Below are positions 1 through 7,884 of a stretch of DNA of 11,220 nucleotides, piece by piece. Source of the DNA: Candidatus Hodarchaeaceae archaeon (GTDB lineage: Archaea; Hadarchaeota; Hadarchaeia; Hadarchaeales; Hadarchaeaceae); the NCBI GenBank assembly GCA_030018135.1, contig JASEGJ010000028.1, forward strand, positions 1 to 11,220, in the 5' to 3' direction. The position numbers were made by a program, and so were the translations under genes. The notes beneath the pieces were generated by a model. The model was not told the DNA's origin. It made no database searches and saw only the letters and a program-made list of their open reading frames with translations. Each line of letters opens with the position of its first letter. Position 1 is the first letter of the stretch.

Positions 1-60
1 CGCTTGCATGAATAGTCATCAACGGCAAAAACAAAGGAATTTTGCACACCCCTAATGATG

Positions 61-780
61 CTATTCTGATTCGCGTAAACCGACATATTTATAGACATGG
101 CTAGGCTTTCCTCGGCCGCCCAGCCCGTTGGCGGCGAGCTTCGTTTGCTCGGTCGGTTGCACAAGTCCTTGCCCGACCAACTTTTGGACCGTGCGCCAAA
201 CCGTAATTTTTGAGGCCCGCGTTCGACGCATCAGCTCCGGTATTGTGAACTCTTTCATTTCCATGATGTGGCCGACTATCTCCACATCCCTGACGGTCAT
301 GTCGTGGAGGCCATGCTCGAGTAAGGTTGAAGTCGCCTCGCCCCACATGCGCCTGTGCCCGATCCACACCGCAAATACCATGATGCCCATCGTCACGCCT
401 ATGCTGGCAGAAATGGGCACAACGGCAATACCCTCGGTTTTGTAAACTATGACCTGTGTCCCTGTTACTGCGACTTTTTCTTGAAGCCTTTGCAACGCCA
501 CTTCCTCGTTATCCGCTTGAAGCGGGGAGATATAATCATAAAGGGGGACGGCATCCTCCACCGAGCCCGTGATAATAGCATAATATGAAGATGGAATATT
601 ATCCTCAGGCCCGCCCCCCGCTTGAGAACGGGTAGAGGCTATTCCTGCAAGTATGTCTTCAACCGGCAAAACGTAGGTGCGAGGCTTACCATAGGAGTGA
701 TTCAGGGCAAAATAAGATATCGCGGTCGCGCAGACCGCAACGCTCAAAGCTATCAGCGCGCCAAGCGCCCGGTGGCGCAT
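61..780 (-). CDS. Membrane-anchored winged-helix transcriptional regulator
   Basis: Predicted 239-residue protein with a hydrophobic N-terminal segment (about residues 6-26), an extracytoplasmic stretch of about 90 residues, a second membrane segment (about 118-140) ended by the basic run GHRR, then a cytoplasmic winged helix-turn-helix domain (about 163-235). In that domain, residues 190-207 (SKITVWRTVQKLVGQGLV) look like the recognition helix and the Gly/Lys-rich GGRGKPSHVYKY like the wing. Two-pass proteins with a C-terminal wHTH occur widely in archaea and are thought to link envelope state to transcription; the signal sensed here is unknown. The ATG start is supported by GGTGA four bases upstream and a TATA-like element about 30 bases upstream. 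It is divergent from the small membrane protein and BsuPI-domain genes, which are its most obvious targets (inference). No other family name can be assigned. Confidence 0.8.
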   Translation of the reverse strand: MRHRALGALIALSVAVCATAISYFALNHSYGKPRTYVLPVEDILAGIASTRSQAGGGPEDNIPSSYYAIITGSVEDAVPLYDYISPLQADNEEVALQRLQEKVAVTGTQVIVYKTEGIAVVPISASIGVTMGIMVFAVWIGHRRMWGEATSTLLEHGLHDMTVRDVEIVGHIMEMKEFTIPELMRRTRASKITVWRTVQKLVGQGLVQPTEQTKLAANGLGGRGKPSHVYKYVGLRESE

Positions 781-809
781 GATTTCACCAATGAAATATT
801 TAGAACTTG

Positions 810-820
810 GATATAAAAGT
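810..820 (-). promoter_or_regulatory. TATA-like promoter element of the membrane wHTH regulator
   Basis: On the minus strand this reads ACTTTTATATC, close to the archaeal TATA consensus. It lies about 30-40 bases upstream of the ATG at 780, so transcription would start near 788 and leave a very short leader containing the GGTGA ribosome-binding site. Confidence 0.45.
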
Positions 821-838
821 TAGGTTTCGTATATGAAA

Positions 839-846
839 TTTAATAT
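839..846 (+). promoter_or_regulatory. TATA-like promoter element for the small membrane protein/BsuPI operon
   Basis: TTTAATAT sits in an AT-rich run (836-850), about 37 bases before the ATG at 883. Transcription would begin near 868-870, giving a short leader with AGGG six bases before the ATG. A second candidate on the same strand is ATATAAAAG at 811-819, which would give a longer leader. Confidence 0.4.
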
Positions 847-882
847 TTATCCGAGGGGTTCGGACAAAAAATAGGGTTGAAC

Positions 883-1062
883 ATGAGAACGGCGATCGTA
901 GCGACAATTTTAATGCTGGCTATATTTCCGAATCCCGTGACAGCAGGCAATGGTTCGCCAACGTTCGACGATGCGCTACGAGAGGCGCTCATAGGTTCTA
1001 GTGGTATCTTGATGCTCGTAGCGGGCTTCTGGTATTTGTTAAAGAAATGGGGGGAGAGGTGA
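883..1062 (+). CDS. Small membrane protein with signal-like N-terminus
   Basis: Predicted 59-residue protein, unrecognised. The N-terminus (MRTAIVATILMLAIFPNPVTAG) resembles a signal peptide with a possible cleavage site after VTA. A short polar stretch follows (about 22 residues, GNGSPTFDDALREA...), then a C-terminal membrane segment (SSGILMLVAGFWYLL) ending in a basic KKWGER. If the signal is cleaved, the mature protein would be about 37 residues with its short N-terminal part outside. ATG at 883 is preferred over TTG at 877 because AGGG lies six bases upstream. Its stop codon is one base before the next ATG, so the two genes are almost certainly co-transcribed and translationally coupled. 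It may be a partner or anchor for the BsuPI protein (inference). Confidence 0.65.
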   Translation: MRTAIVATILMLAIFPNPVTAGNGSPTFDDALREALIGSSGILMLVAGFWYLLKKWGER

Positions 1063-1063
1063 G

Positions 1064-1609
1064 ATGAAAACATGGGCTATGGCGGCCGCATCGGTCGCGA
1101 TCATTGCCATAATTTTAGGCGCGCTTGTTATACAGCGTATGCCCGGAGGTGACCGAGAACCGAACACGACGGCGACGGTGACCGAGAACGCCGTCGAACT
1201 TGCGATCAGCATTGAAAAAAGGGGATACCGCTCCGGAGAAAACGTGGACGTGGCGTTCTTATTGAAAAACGGGCGGAATGGCGAAGTCAAATTGATTTTC
1301 TCGGATAGTCAAATCTTTGACCTTGTGATGTACGACGAAAATCTCGCGAAGGTTTGCGCATGGTCAGATGACAAGGCCTTCTTGGAGGTCGTCACCGAAA
1401 TCGCTTTGAATCCGGGAGAATCGCGCAGCCAACTCCTCACTTGGGGACAGAGGAAATACGATCGCGACACTAGCGAATACCTGCCAATCAAACCTGGAAA
1501 GTACTATCTAGAAGGACTCTTGATGGGTGGCTGGTTCGATAACCAAGAAGCGGGCCCCAAGCGTCAGGGGATGCGGACGCCGATGTTGGAGATAGTAATT
1601 TTGCCTTGA
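1064..1609 (+). CDS. Membrane-anchored BsuPI-domain protein (putative proteinase inhibitor)
   Basis: Predicted 181 residues. A hydrophobic segment (about 6-24) serves as an uncleaved anchor or signal. Residues about 45-152 resemble the BsuPI fold named after the Bacillus intracellular proteinase inhibitor: paired strands VDVAFLLKNGRNGEVKLIFS, the F-D-L-V-x-Y-D segment (85-91), WSDDKAF (100-106), the ALNPGES turn (114-120), then PIKPGKYYLEG (141-151). BsuPI domains are small beta-sandwiches. The B. subtilis member inhibits subtilisin-type proteases, but many anchored archaeal and bacterial members have no proven target, so inhibition is only a possibility here. GGGGAGAGGTGAG across the preceding stop supplies a strong ribosome-binding site. 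The gene is second in a two-gene operon divergent from the membrane wHTH regulator. Confidence 0.75.
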   Translation: MKTWAMAAASVAIIAIILGALVIQRMPGGDREPNTTATVTENAVELAISIEKRGYRSGENVDVAFLLKNGRNGEVKLIFSDSQIFDLVMYDENLAKVCAWSDDKAFLEVVTEIALNPGESRSQLLTWGQRKYDRDTSEYLPIKPGKYYLEGLLMGGWFDNQEAGPKRQGMRTPMLEIVILP

Positions 1610-1663
1610 AAACTCTACCGCATGTGCAGTTGATAAGATCAAATCAGATATCCCAACAAAATT

Positions 1664-3026
<1,363 letters not shown>

Positions 3027-3055
3027 GGCACCACAATTTCTGCTTGGGTGAAGGG

Positions 3056-3063
3056 ATATTTAA
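3056..3063. promoter_or_regulatory. Possible shared TATA element between the SAM hydrolase operon and thiC
   Basis: ATATTTAA (TTAAATAT on the other strand) is the best TATA-like element in the 69-base divergent gap. It is about 30 bases from the TTG start of the SAM hydrolase and 33 bases from the thiC ATG, so it could serve either direction. Transcripts would be leaderless or have leaders of about 5-12 bases. There is no room for a TPP riboswitch in front of thiC. Confidence 0.4.
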
Positions 3064-3095
3064 CAACGTAATAAAACATACTCGAAGGCGATCCC

Positions 3096-4373
3096 ATGCA
3101 AATGGCTGAGGCTAGGCGCGGCGTGGCGACAGAAGAAATCCGGGCCGTGGCGAAGGATGAGGAGAAACCCATCAAACACGTCATGAAAATGCTCGCCATG
3201 GGCCGGATCGTGATCCCGCGGAATGTCAGGCGCGAGGGCATCAAAGTTAAGGGGATCGGGGAGGGGCTGCGGATCAAGGTTAATGCAAATGTCGGCACTT
3301 CGCCCGATTATGCGGATGTTCAAGAGGAGGTCGAAAAAGCCAAGACAGCGGTCAAATACGGGGCCGATACCGTTATGGATTTGAGCGTGGGGGGTGACAT
3401 CGACGAAGTTAGGAGGCGAATCCTCCGCGCCGTCGAGGTGCCGATCGGAACTGTCCCGATTTACCAGGCAGGGGTCGAGGCCGCAAAAGGGGGCAGCGTA
3501 GTGGACATGACCTCCGACGATATCTTCAACGCCATCCGTAAACATGCGGACGATGGCGTGGATTTCGTGACGGTCCATTGCGGTGTGACCAAGGCTGCAG
3601 TTGATGCGCTGCTTCGCCAACGCCGCCTGACTGACGTGGTAAGCAGGGGCGGCTCTTTTTTGATAGCTTGGATGGTGCACCACGGCGAGGAAAACCCGCT
3701 TTACAAGGAGTTCGACTACTTGCTCGAAATTGCTCACAAATACGACCTCACGCTCAGCTTGGGCGATGGTATGCGGCCGGGCTGCTTGGCAGACGCCTCG
3801 GATCGGGCGCAGTTCCAAGAACTCCTAACGCTCGGCGAACTCGTGGAACGAGCTTGGGCGAAGGACGTACAGGTCATAGTCGAGGGGCCTGGGCACCTCC
3901 CGCTCGATCACATCGAGGCGAATGTCAGGCTCCAGAAAAGCGTATGCAGGGGTGCGCCCTTTTACGTGCTTGGGCCGATCGTGACCGATATCGCGCCGGG
4001 CTATGACCATATCGTCGGTGCGATTGGCGGGGCGATCGCGGCTTGGGCCGGTGCTGACTTCTTGTGCTATGTGACCCCCTCGGAGCACATCTGCTTGCCG
4101 AACATCGAGGATGTCAAAGAGGGGGTGATGGCGACGAGAATAGCTGCCCACGCGGCAGATGTCGTCAAAGGCATCGATGTCGAGCGCGATGCAGAGATGG
4201 CGAGAGCGCGAAAGGAATTGAATTGGACAAAACAGTTCGAGTTGGCGATCGACCCTGAGAAAGCCAAAGAACTAAGGCGTAGACGCCCACCCCTTATTGA
4301 CCCCACCGCCTGCGCGATGTGCGGCAAATACTGCGCGATGAGAATGGCGAGCGAGTACTTAGCCAAACTTTAG
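3096..4373 (+). CDS. thiC: Phosphomethylpyrimidine synthase ThiC
   Basis: Predicted 425-residue short form without the long N-terminal extension of many bacterial enzymes. ThiC is a radical-SAM enzyme that rearranges aminoimidazole ribotide to HMP phosphate, the pyrimidine half of thiamine. Conserved blocks are NVGTSPD (65-71), GTVPIYQA (118-125), DFVTVHCGVT (156-165), SRGGSFLIAWM (183-193), SLGDGMRPGC (221-230), VEGPGHLPLDH (262-272, metal-binding His), TDIAPGYDHI (297-306) and TPSEHICLP (327-335). The C-terminal 4Fe-4S motif is CAMCGKYC (406-413), spaced CX2CX3C. A methionine two codons later (3102) is an alternative start; GAAGG about eight bases before 3096 gives weak support to the first. 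The main alternative is the ThiC paralogue BzaF (benzimidazole synthesis), but no cobamide genes are nearby. Transcription is divergent from the SAM hydrolase operon and convergent with rubredoxin. Confidence 0.94.
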   Translation: MQMAEARRGVATEEIRAVAKDEEKPIKHVMKMLAMGRIVIPRNVRREGIKVKGIGEGLRIKVNANVGTSPDYADVQEEVEKAKTAVKYGADTVMDLSVGGDIDEVRRRILRAVEVPIGTVPIYQAGVEAAKGGSVVDMTSDDIFNAIRKHADDGVDFVTVHCGVTKAAVDALLRQRRLTDVVSRGGSFLIAWMVHHGEENPLYKEFDYLLEIAHKYDLTLSLGDGMRPGCLADASDRAQFQELLTLGELVERAWAKDVQVIVEGPGHLPLDHIEANVRLQKSVCRGAPFYVLGPIVTDIAPGYDHIVGAIGGAIAAWAGADFLCYVTPSEHICLPNIEDVKEGVMATRIAAHAADVVKGIDVERDAEMARARKELNWTKQFELAIDPEKAKELRRRRPPLIDPTACAMCGKYCAMRMASEYLAKL

Positions 4374-4394
4374 ACGTCAGGGAGCTTAAACATC

Positions 4395-4553
4395 TCACGC
4401 CTTTTCGAACATGTCCTTCGACGCGCCACATACCGGGCATACCCAGTCTTCTGGTAAGTCCTCGAAAGGTGTGCTCGGGCTTATGCCGGAGCTTGGGTCA
4501 CCGCTCTCCGGGTTATAAACATATCCACAAACAGTACATCTCCACTTTTGCAT
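4395..4553 (-). CDS. Rubredoxin
   Basis: Predicted 52-residue protein with the full rubredoxin signature: CTVCG (Cys6, Cys9) and CPVCG (Cys39, Cys42) bind one iron, with the conserved aromatic [10 protein letters not shown] after the first knuckle and the [11 protein letters not shown] segment before the second. Rubredoxins are small soluble one-electron carriers, typical of anaerobes, serving for example superoxide reductase, rubrerythrin or flavodiiron proteins; none of these partners is in the window. The ATG at 4553 follows a good ribosome-binding site (GAGGTGA, about four bases away). The gene ends 21 bases from the thiC stop (convergent) and is divergent from the class V aminotransferase. 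Confidence 0.96.
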   Translation of the reverse strand: MQKWRCTVCGYVYNPESGDPSSGISPSTPFEDLPEDWVCPVCGASKDMFEKA

Positions 4554-4597
4554 TTCTTCACCTCTAAGTAGTGTTTTTGCTCGCTACGTTATGTTTA

Positions 4598-4616
4598 GGC
4601 TTTTTTGTGTAAAGCC
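4598..4616. repeat. Inverted repeat upstream of rubredoxin
   Basis: GGCTTT (4598-4603) and AAAGCC (4611-4616) are perfect 6-base arms around a 7-base T/G-rich loop. The repeat is 45 bases upstream of the rubredoxin ATG, beside a weak TATA-like stretch (TAAACATAACG on the minus strand, about 4585-4595). It could be an operator; it may also be chance. Confidence 0.25.
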
Positions 4617-4646
4617 ACGAGTTTTTGGTTATTCGCCAGGCGATGG

Positions 4647-4681
4647 GCACCAATCGGTGCTTACAGTGGCCGGGCCAGTAA
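4647..4681. repeat. Two adjacent dyads in the rubredoxin/aminotransferase divergent region
   Basis: The first dyad is GCACC-AATC-GGTGC (4647-4660), a perfect 5-base stem. Directly after it, 4661-4681 is a near-palindrome: TTAC, a two-base bulge, TGGCC, one base, GGCCA, GTAA. Both lie in the roughly 190-base gap between divergent genes, where regulator-binding sites are expected. As RNA they would form two hairpins in tandem. Their role is unproven. Confidence 0.35.
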
Positions 4682-4759
4682 ACATGACCCAATCCGTGAA
4701 AAATGGATGCCAGCATAACGATTAAGAAGCTTGAGTTCCGCAGACGTATGGGTACGAAG

Positions 4760-5860
4760 ATGACCTACAAAAAACAACTCATAATGCTCCCGGGCCCTAC
4801 GAATGTTCCTGAGCGCGTCATGAATGCCATGACAAAGCCCATCATAAATCACCGCGGCCCGGAATTTCGCGAACTTTACGATAGCCTGCTCAAAAAATTA
4901 AGATACGCGTTTCAGACAAAAAACGATGTTTTCACCTTAACCTCCTCGGGTACCGGAGGCGTCGAGTGCGCGATAAGCAACATCCTCTCGCCAGGTGACA
5001 AGGTTTTGGTTCCGGTCAACGGCGTCTTCAGCCAGAGATTAAAGGAGAAGATCGAGACCTTCGGAGGCTCACCGATAGAGATACCAGTCAAGTGGGGGGC
5101 AGCGGCCACGCCTGATCAAATAGCAGATGCCGCAGAGGGGCAGGATGTCAAGGCGATTGCCGTAGTATATAACGAGACATCGACGGGCGTAACGGCACGA
5201 GTTTTAAATGAAATAGGGAAGATAGCCGAGGAGCATGATGCCCTCTACATCGTAGACGCGATCTCCATCTTGGGCGGGGACGAGCTGCCAGTTGACAAGT
5301 GGGGCATAGACATCTGCATAGCCGGGAGCCAAAAATGCTTGGCCTGCCCGCCCGGGCTGGCGTTGATATCCATAAGCGGCCACGCTTGGGAGGTAATTAG
5401 ACAAACCAGGTCAAAGGCCTACTATTTTAACCTCCTTAAAATCCAAGAGTTTCACGAGCGAAAAGAGACGCCCTTTACGCCTGCTTTGACGCTTTGGTAC
5501 GCGCTGGATGAGGCTTTAACTATGCTGGAGGAAGAGGGACTCGAAAAGCGCATAAAAAGGCACGAGGAGTGCGCTCGCGCCTTCTACGATGCGGTACGGG
5601 AATTTGGGTTGGAACCGTTCGCAGATGAGCACTGGCTTTCAAATACTGTCATTGCGGTAAAAAACCCGCCTGGGATAACGGACAAGGAAATCCGCGACTT
5701 AATGCGTGAAAAACATGGCGTGGTGATCGCAGGAGGGATGGGTCAGCTAAAGGGAACGATGTTCAGGATAGGCAGTATGGGCATCATTACGGGGCGGGAG
5801 GTAGCGGCGACGGTGCAAGCCCTCCGAAGTAGCCTGGAGGAACTCGGGTACTTTAAATAA
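4760..5860 (+). CDS. Class V PLP aminotransferase (serine/alanine-glyoxylate aminotransferase family)
   Basis: Predicted 366 residues from this ATG. Family marks are PGPTNVPERV (11-20), NHRGPEF (30-36), the phosphate-binding SSGTGG (62-67), VDAISILGG (165-173, Asp contacting the PLP ring nitrogen), the PLP-lysine motif AGSQKCLACPPG (K192) and LKGTMFRIGSMG (330-341). Relatives move amino groups between alanine, serine or aspartate and glyoxylate or pyruvate; the substrate cannot be read from sequence alone. The start is uncertain. In-frame ATGs at 4703 and 4748 would add 19 or 4 residues, none has a strong ribosome-binding site, and the fold begins just after 4760. A second aminotransferase, of class IV, follows after 27 bases on the same strand. 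Possible roles are serine/glycine or glyoxylate metabolism, with alanine or 2-oxo acids shared with the neighbour. Confidence 0.88.
   Translation: MTYKKQLIMLPGPTNVPERVMNAMTKPIINHRGPEFRELYDSLLKKLRYAFQTKNDVFTLTSSGTGGVECAISNILSPGDKVLVPVNGVFSQRLKEKIETFGGSPIEIPVKWGAAATPDQIADAAEGQDVKAIAVVYNETSTGVTARVLNEIGKIAEEHDALYIVDAISILGGDELPVDKWGIDICIAGSQKCLACPPGLALISISGHAWEVIRQTRSKAYYFNLLKIQEFHERKETPFTPALTLWYALDEALTMLEEEGLEKRIKRHEECARAFYDAVREFGLEPFADEHWLSNTVIAVKNPPGITDKEIRDLMREKHGVVIAGGMGQLKGTMFRIGSMGIITGREVAATVQALRSSLEELGYFK
5852..5859 (+). promoter_or_regulatory. TATA-like element over the stop codon of the class V aminotransferase gene
   Basis: TTTAAATA overlaps the upstream gene's TAA and sits 20-36 bases before the candidate starts at 5879, 5882 and 5888. 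That spacing would allow a separate, nearly leaderless transcript of the class IV aminotransferase in addition to read-through. Confidence 0.35.
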
Positions 5861-5887
5861 CGAGGGAAAATATCTATCGTGGTGTTC

Positions 5888-6811
5888 ATGTCCATAACTC
5901 CGACGAAATTCATATGGATGGATGGAAAACTCGTCCCGTGGGATAAGGCTAAAGTTCACGTGCTTACCCATACCTTGCACTATGGCCTTGGGGTCTTCGA
6001 AGGAATCAGATGCTACAAAACCCAAAAGGGTTCAGCCGTTTTTAGGCTGCGAGACCACATCAAAAGACTCGAAAACTCCGCTAGCGTTATGGGGATTAAG
6101 ATCCCATATTCATTCGAAGAGCTTGTGAATGCAGTTAAAAGGGTAATAAAGGCGAACAAGATCGGGGAGTGCTACATCAGACCCATAGTATATTATGGCT
6201 ATGGGGTGATGGGGCTAGATCCAACTGGTTCACCGGTAAATGTGGCGATTGCTGTCTGGCCATGGGGGACCTATCTTGGCGAAGAAGGGCTGAAGAGGGG
6301 GGTCAGGGCAATGGTCTCCTCTTGGCTCCGCATCGACTCGAGAATGCTGCCCCCTCACTCGAAGACCGTTGCAAATTACACCAACTCAATCCTTGCGAAG
6401 CTTGAAGCGGTGAAGGCTGGCTACGATGAGGCTATCCTGCTCAACATTCATGGGTTCGTTGCGGAGGGACCCGGCGAAAATATCTTCCTCGTGAAGGACG
6501 GCGTACTTATAACACCGCCCCTTTCCTCAAGCGCGCTTGGGGGAATTACTAGGGACTCCATAATAAAAATTGCCCAAGATAAGGGCATGCCTGTGCGAGA
6601 GGAAAATGTTTCGCGGGATCAGCTTTATGAGGCGGATGAGGCTTTCTTCACTGGCACCGCGGCCGAGGTAACGCCGATAAGGGAAATCGACGGTCACACG
6701 ATAGGAAACGGGAAAATGGGAAAAATTACTGGGGACCTCCAACACACATTTTTTGAAGCGGTTCGAGGAAAAGTGGCGAAATACATATCTTGGCTAGACT
6801 ACGTGGAATAA
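5888..6811 (+). CDS. ilvE: Branched-chain-amino-acid aminotransferase (class IV PLP)
   Basis: Predicted 307 residues, typical of IlvE, which exchanges amino groups between leucine, isoleucine or valine and 2-oxoglutarate. Motifs are WMDGKLVPWDKAKVHVLTH (10-28), YGLGVFEGIRCY (32-43), the PLP lysine in HSKTVANYTNS (K159), the AEGPGENIF loop (192-200) with the PLP-contacting glutamate, LGGITRDS (217-224) and EAFFTGTAAEVTPI (251-264). D-amino-acid transaminase and aminodeoxychorismate lyase share the fold, but the FEGIRCY and AEGPGENIF segments fit the branched-chain group best. GTG codons at 5879 and 5882 are alternative starts; ATG 5888 is preferred on family alignment. It lies 27 bases after the class V aminotransferase, with its own possible TATA element. 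A nested palindrome follows the stop. Confidence 0.9.
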   Translation: MSITPTKFIWMDGKLVPWDKAKVHVLTHTLHYGLGVFEGIRCYKTQKGSAVFRLRDHIKRLENSASVMGIKIPYSFEELVNAVKRVIKANKIGECYIRPIVYYGYGVMGLDPTGSPVNVAIAVWPWGTYLGEEGLKRGVRAMVSSWLRIDSRMLPPHSKTVANYTNSILAKLEAVKAGYDEAILLNIHGFVAEGPGENIFLVKDGVLITPPLSSSALGGITRDSIIKIAQDKGMPVREENVSRDQLYEADEAFFTGTAAEVTPIREIDGHTIGNGKMGKITGDLQHTFFEAVRGKVAKYISWLDYVE

Positions 6812-6814
6812 CCC

Positions 6815-6850
6815 CGATTTTTGTTCTTTAAAGAAATCTAGCAAAAATCG
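6815..6850. terminator. Nested inverted repeats after ilvE (possible terminator or operator)
   Basis: The outer arms CGATTTTTG (6815-6823) and CAAAAATCG (6842-6850) are perfect over 9 bases. Between them lies the perfect 12-base palindrome TTCTTTAAAGAA (6824-6835). The structure begins three bases after the ilvE stop and ends about 24 bases before the TATA element of the next gene. It is AT-rich for a hairpin terminator, and archaeal termination usually needs only a T-run, so a regulator-binding site is an equal alternative. Confidence 0.4.
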
Positions 6851-6873
6851 AGAAATTTGAACGCATACAAAGG

Positions 6874-6883
6874 TTATTTAAAA
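6874..6883 (+). promoter_or_regulatory. TATA-like promoter element of the TIM-barrel/P-loop operon
   Basis: TTATTTAAAA is a strong archaeal TATA-like element ending 28 bases before the ATG at 6912. Transcription would start close to 6900-6905, and GGTGAG (6903-6908) supplies the ribosome-binding site. Confidence 0.5.
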
Positions 6884-6911
6884 GTCAAAAGATAATCCCG
6901 ACGGTGAGCAA

Positions 6912-7880
6912 ATGAGGCTAGGCAGGAACTTCACCAACCTACTTTATTTTGATTATCTTAGCGATGATGATAAGCGCAAATTTGAGGCGGGTGGGCTTAA
7001 TGTCGCCGATATGGATGCGACCGTTCAAATGATTGCAAAAGGGGACATCGTGAGGCAGGTGTTGGCCGCCAAGGCGTACAGTATCGATCATATTGAGTTC
7101 GATGGCGCAGTGCCCAACCCATACCTAACTTTCACGCAGGAGGACAAACAGAGGGCAAAAAACATTGCACATGAAAACGGCATTACCCTCTCGTTACACC
7201 TGCCCTACTCCTATGTTGGAGCAAGCCTCTGTGCCCCCGATGAGGTGGACAGGCAAGCGGCAAGCGACCTTCAGAAACGCTACATAGAGTTTGCGTCCGA
7301 CCTCGGCTGCAAGTGCTGCGTATTACACCCGGGTATCGCACCATTCCATCATGCGAATGGGAAATATCTAGAGCAGGTTAGGAATAGCCTAATTAAAAGC
7401 TTGCTTGAGCTGGCCACATTTGCGGCTGATCGCGGTATAGAGCTTCACCTCGAGAACAACACGGTTTTTGAGAGGGTTTTTGTGGAGCTAAGTGAAATAT
7501 GCGAGGTACTCGAGGAAGTTAGGGGAAATGGGGCCGCTGTTTACTTTTGCTTCGATATAGGTCATTGGCTTACCCGCGCCGATGTCGGCATGCGGATACC
7601 TAGCCAACCTGAGCGCATCTTAGAGGGGATGCCCGATGGCATGTTCAAGGAGCTACATCTAAACGATTACGTGCCCGGTAAGCGGATCTTCCACCCGCCA
7701 CTCCATGAAGGGATTGGCTTGCTGAGGCATGAGAACCTCAAGCGCTACGCTGAGCTCGTTTCGAAGAAGGGCGTAGAACTCATCGTGGTAGAAACTGCAG
7801 CCGGAACCAAAGAACAGGTCATGCAACGCGATAAAATCCTGCGCGAGGAAACCGAGTATTTGCGGAGCATTTTCGGATGA
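6912..7880 (+). CDS. Xylose-isomerase-like TIM-barrel protein (sugar phosphate isomerase/epimerase type)
   Basis: Predicted 322 residues with the pattern of the AP endonuclease 2/xylose-isomerase-like superfamily. Strand ends carry likely metal ligands: IEFDG (61-65), SLHLPYS (94-100), VLHPG (137-141), LHLENN (178-183, E181), CFDIGHW (213-219, D215 and H218), ELHLND (247-252, H249) and IVVETA (291-296, E294). This set fits a divalent-metal enzyme acting on a sugar, sugar phosphate or related polyol; endonuclease IV activity is the alternative but seems less likely without its full His set. The substrate is unknown. Cysteines cluster at 133-136 (CKCC), which is unusual. GGTGAG before the ATG and a TATA-like element support the start. 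A P-loop kinase-like gene follows after four bases, so the pair probably acts in one pathway. Confidence 0.75.
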   Translation: MRLGRNFTNLLYFDYLSDDDKRKFEAGGLNVADMDATVQMIAKGDIVRQVLAAKAYSIDHIEFDGAVPNPYLTFTQEDKQRAKNIAHENGITLSLHLPYSYVGASLCAPDEVDRQAASDLQKRYIEFASDLGCKCCVLHPGIAPFHHANGKYLEQVRNSLIKSLLELATFAADRGIELHLENNTVFERVFVELSEICEVLEEVRGNGAAVYFCFDIGHWLTRADVGMRIPSQPERILEGMPDGMFKELHLNDYVPGKRIFHPPLHEGIGLLRHENLKRYAELVSKKGVELIVVETAAGTKEQVMQRDKILREETEYLRSIFG

Positions 7881-7884
7881 TTTC

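Noticed and set aside
1-60. Possible gene end or promoter at the window's left edge
   Set aside because: Sixty bases downstream of the wHTH stop with no clear frame, repeat or promoter element; nothing can be supported.
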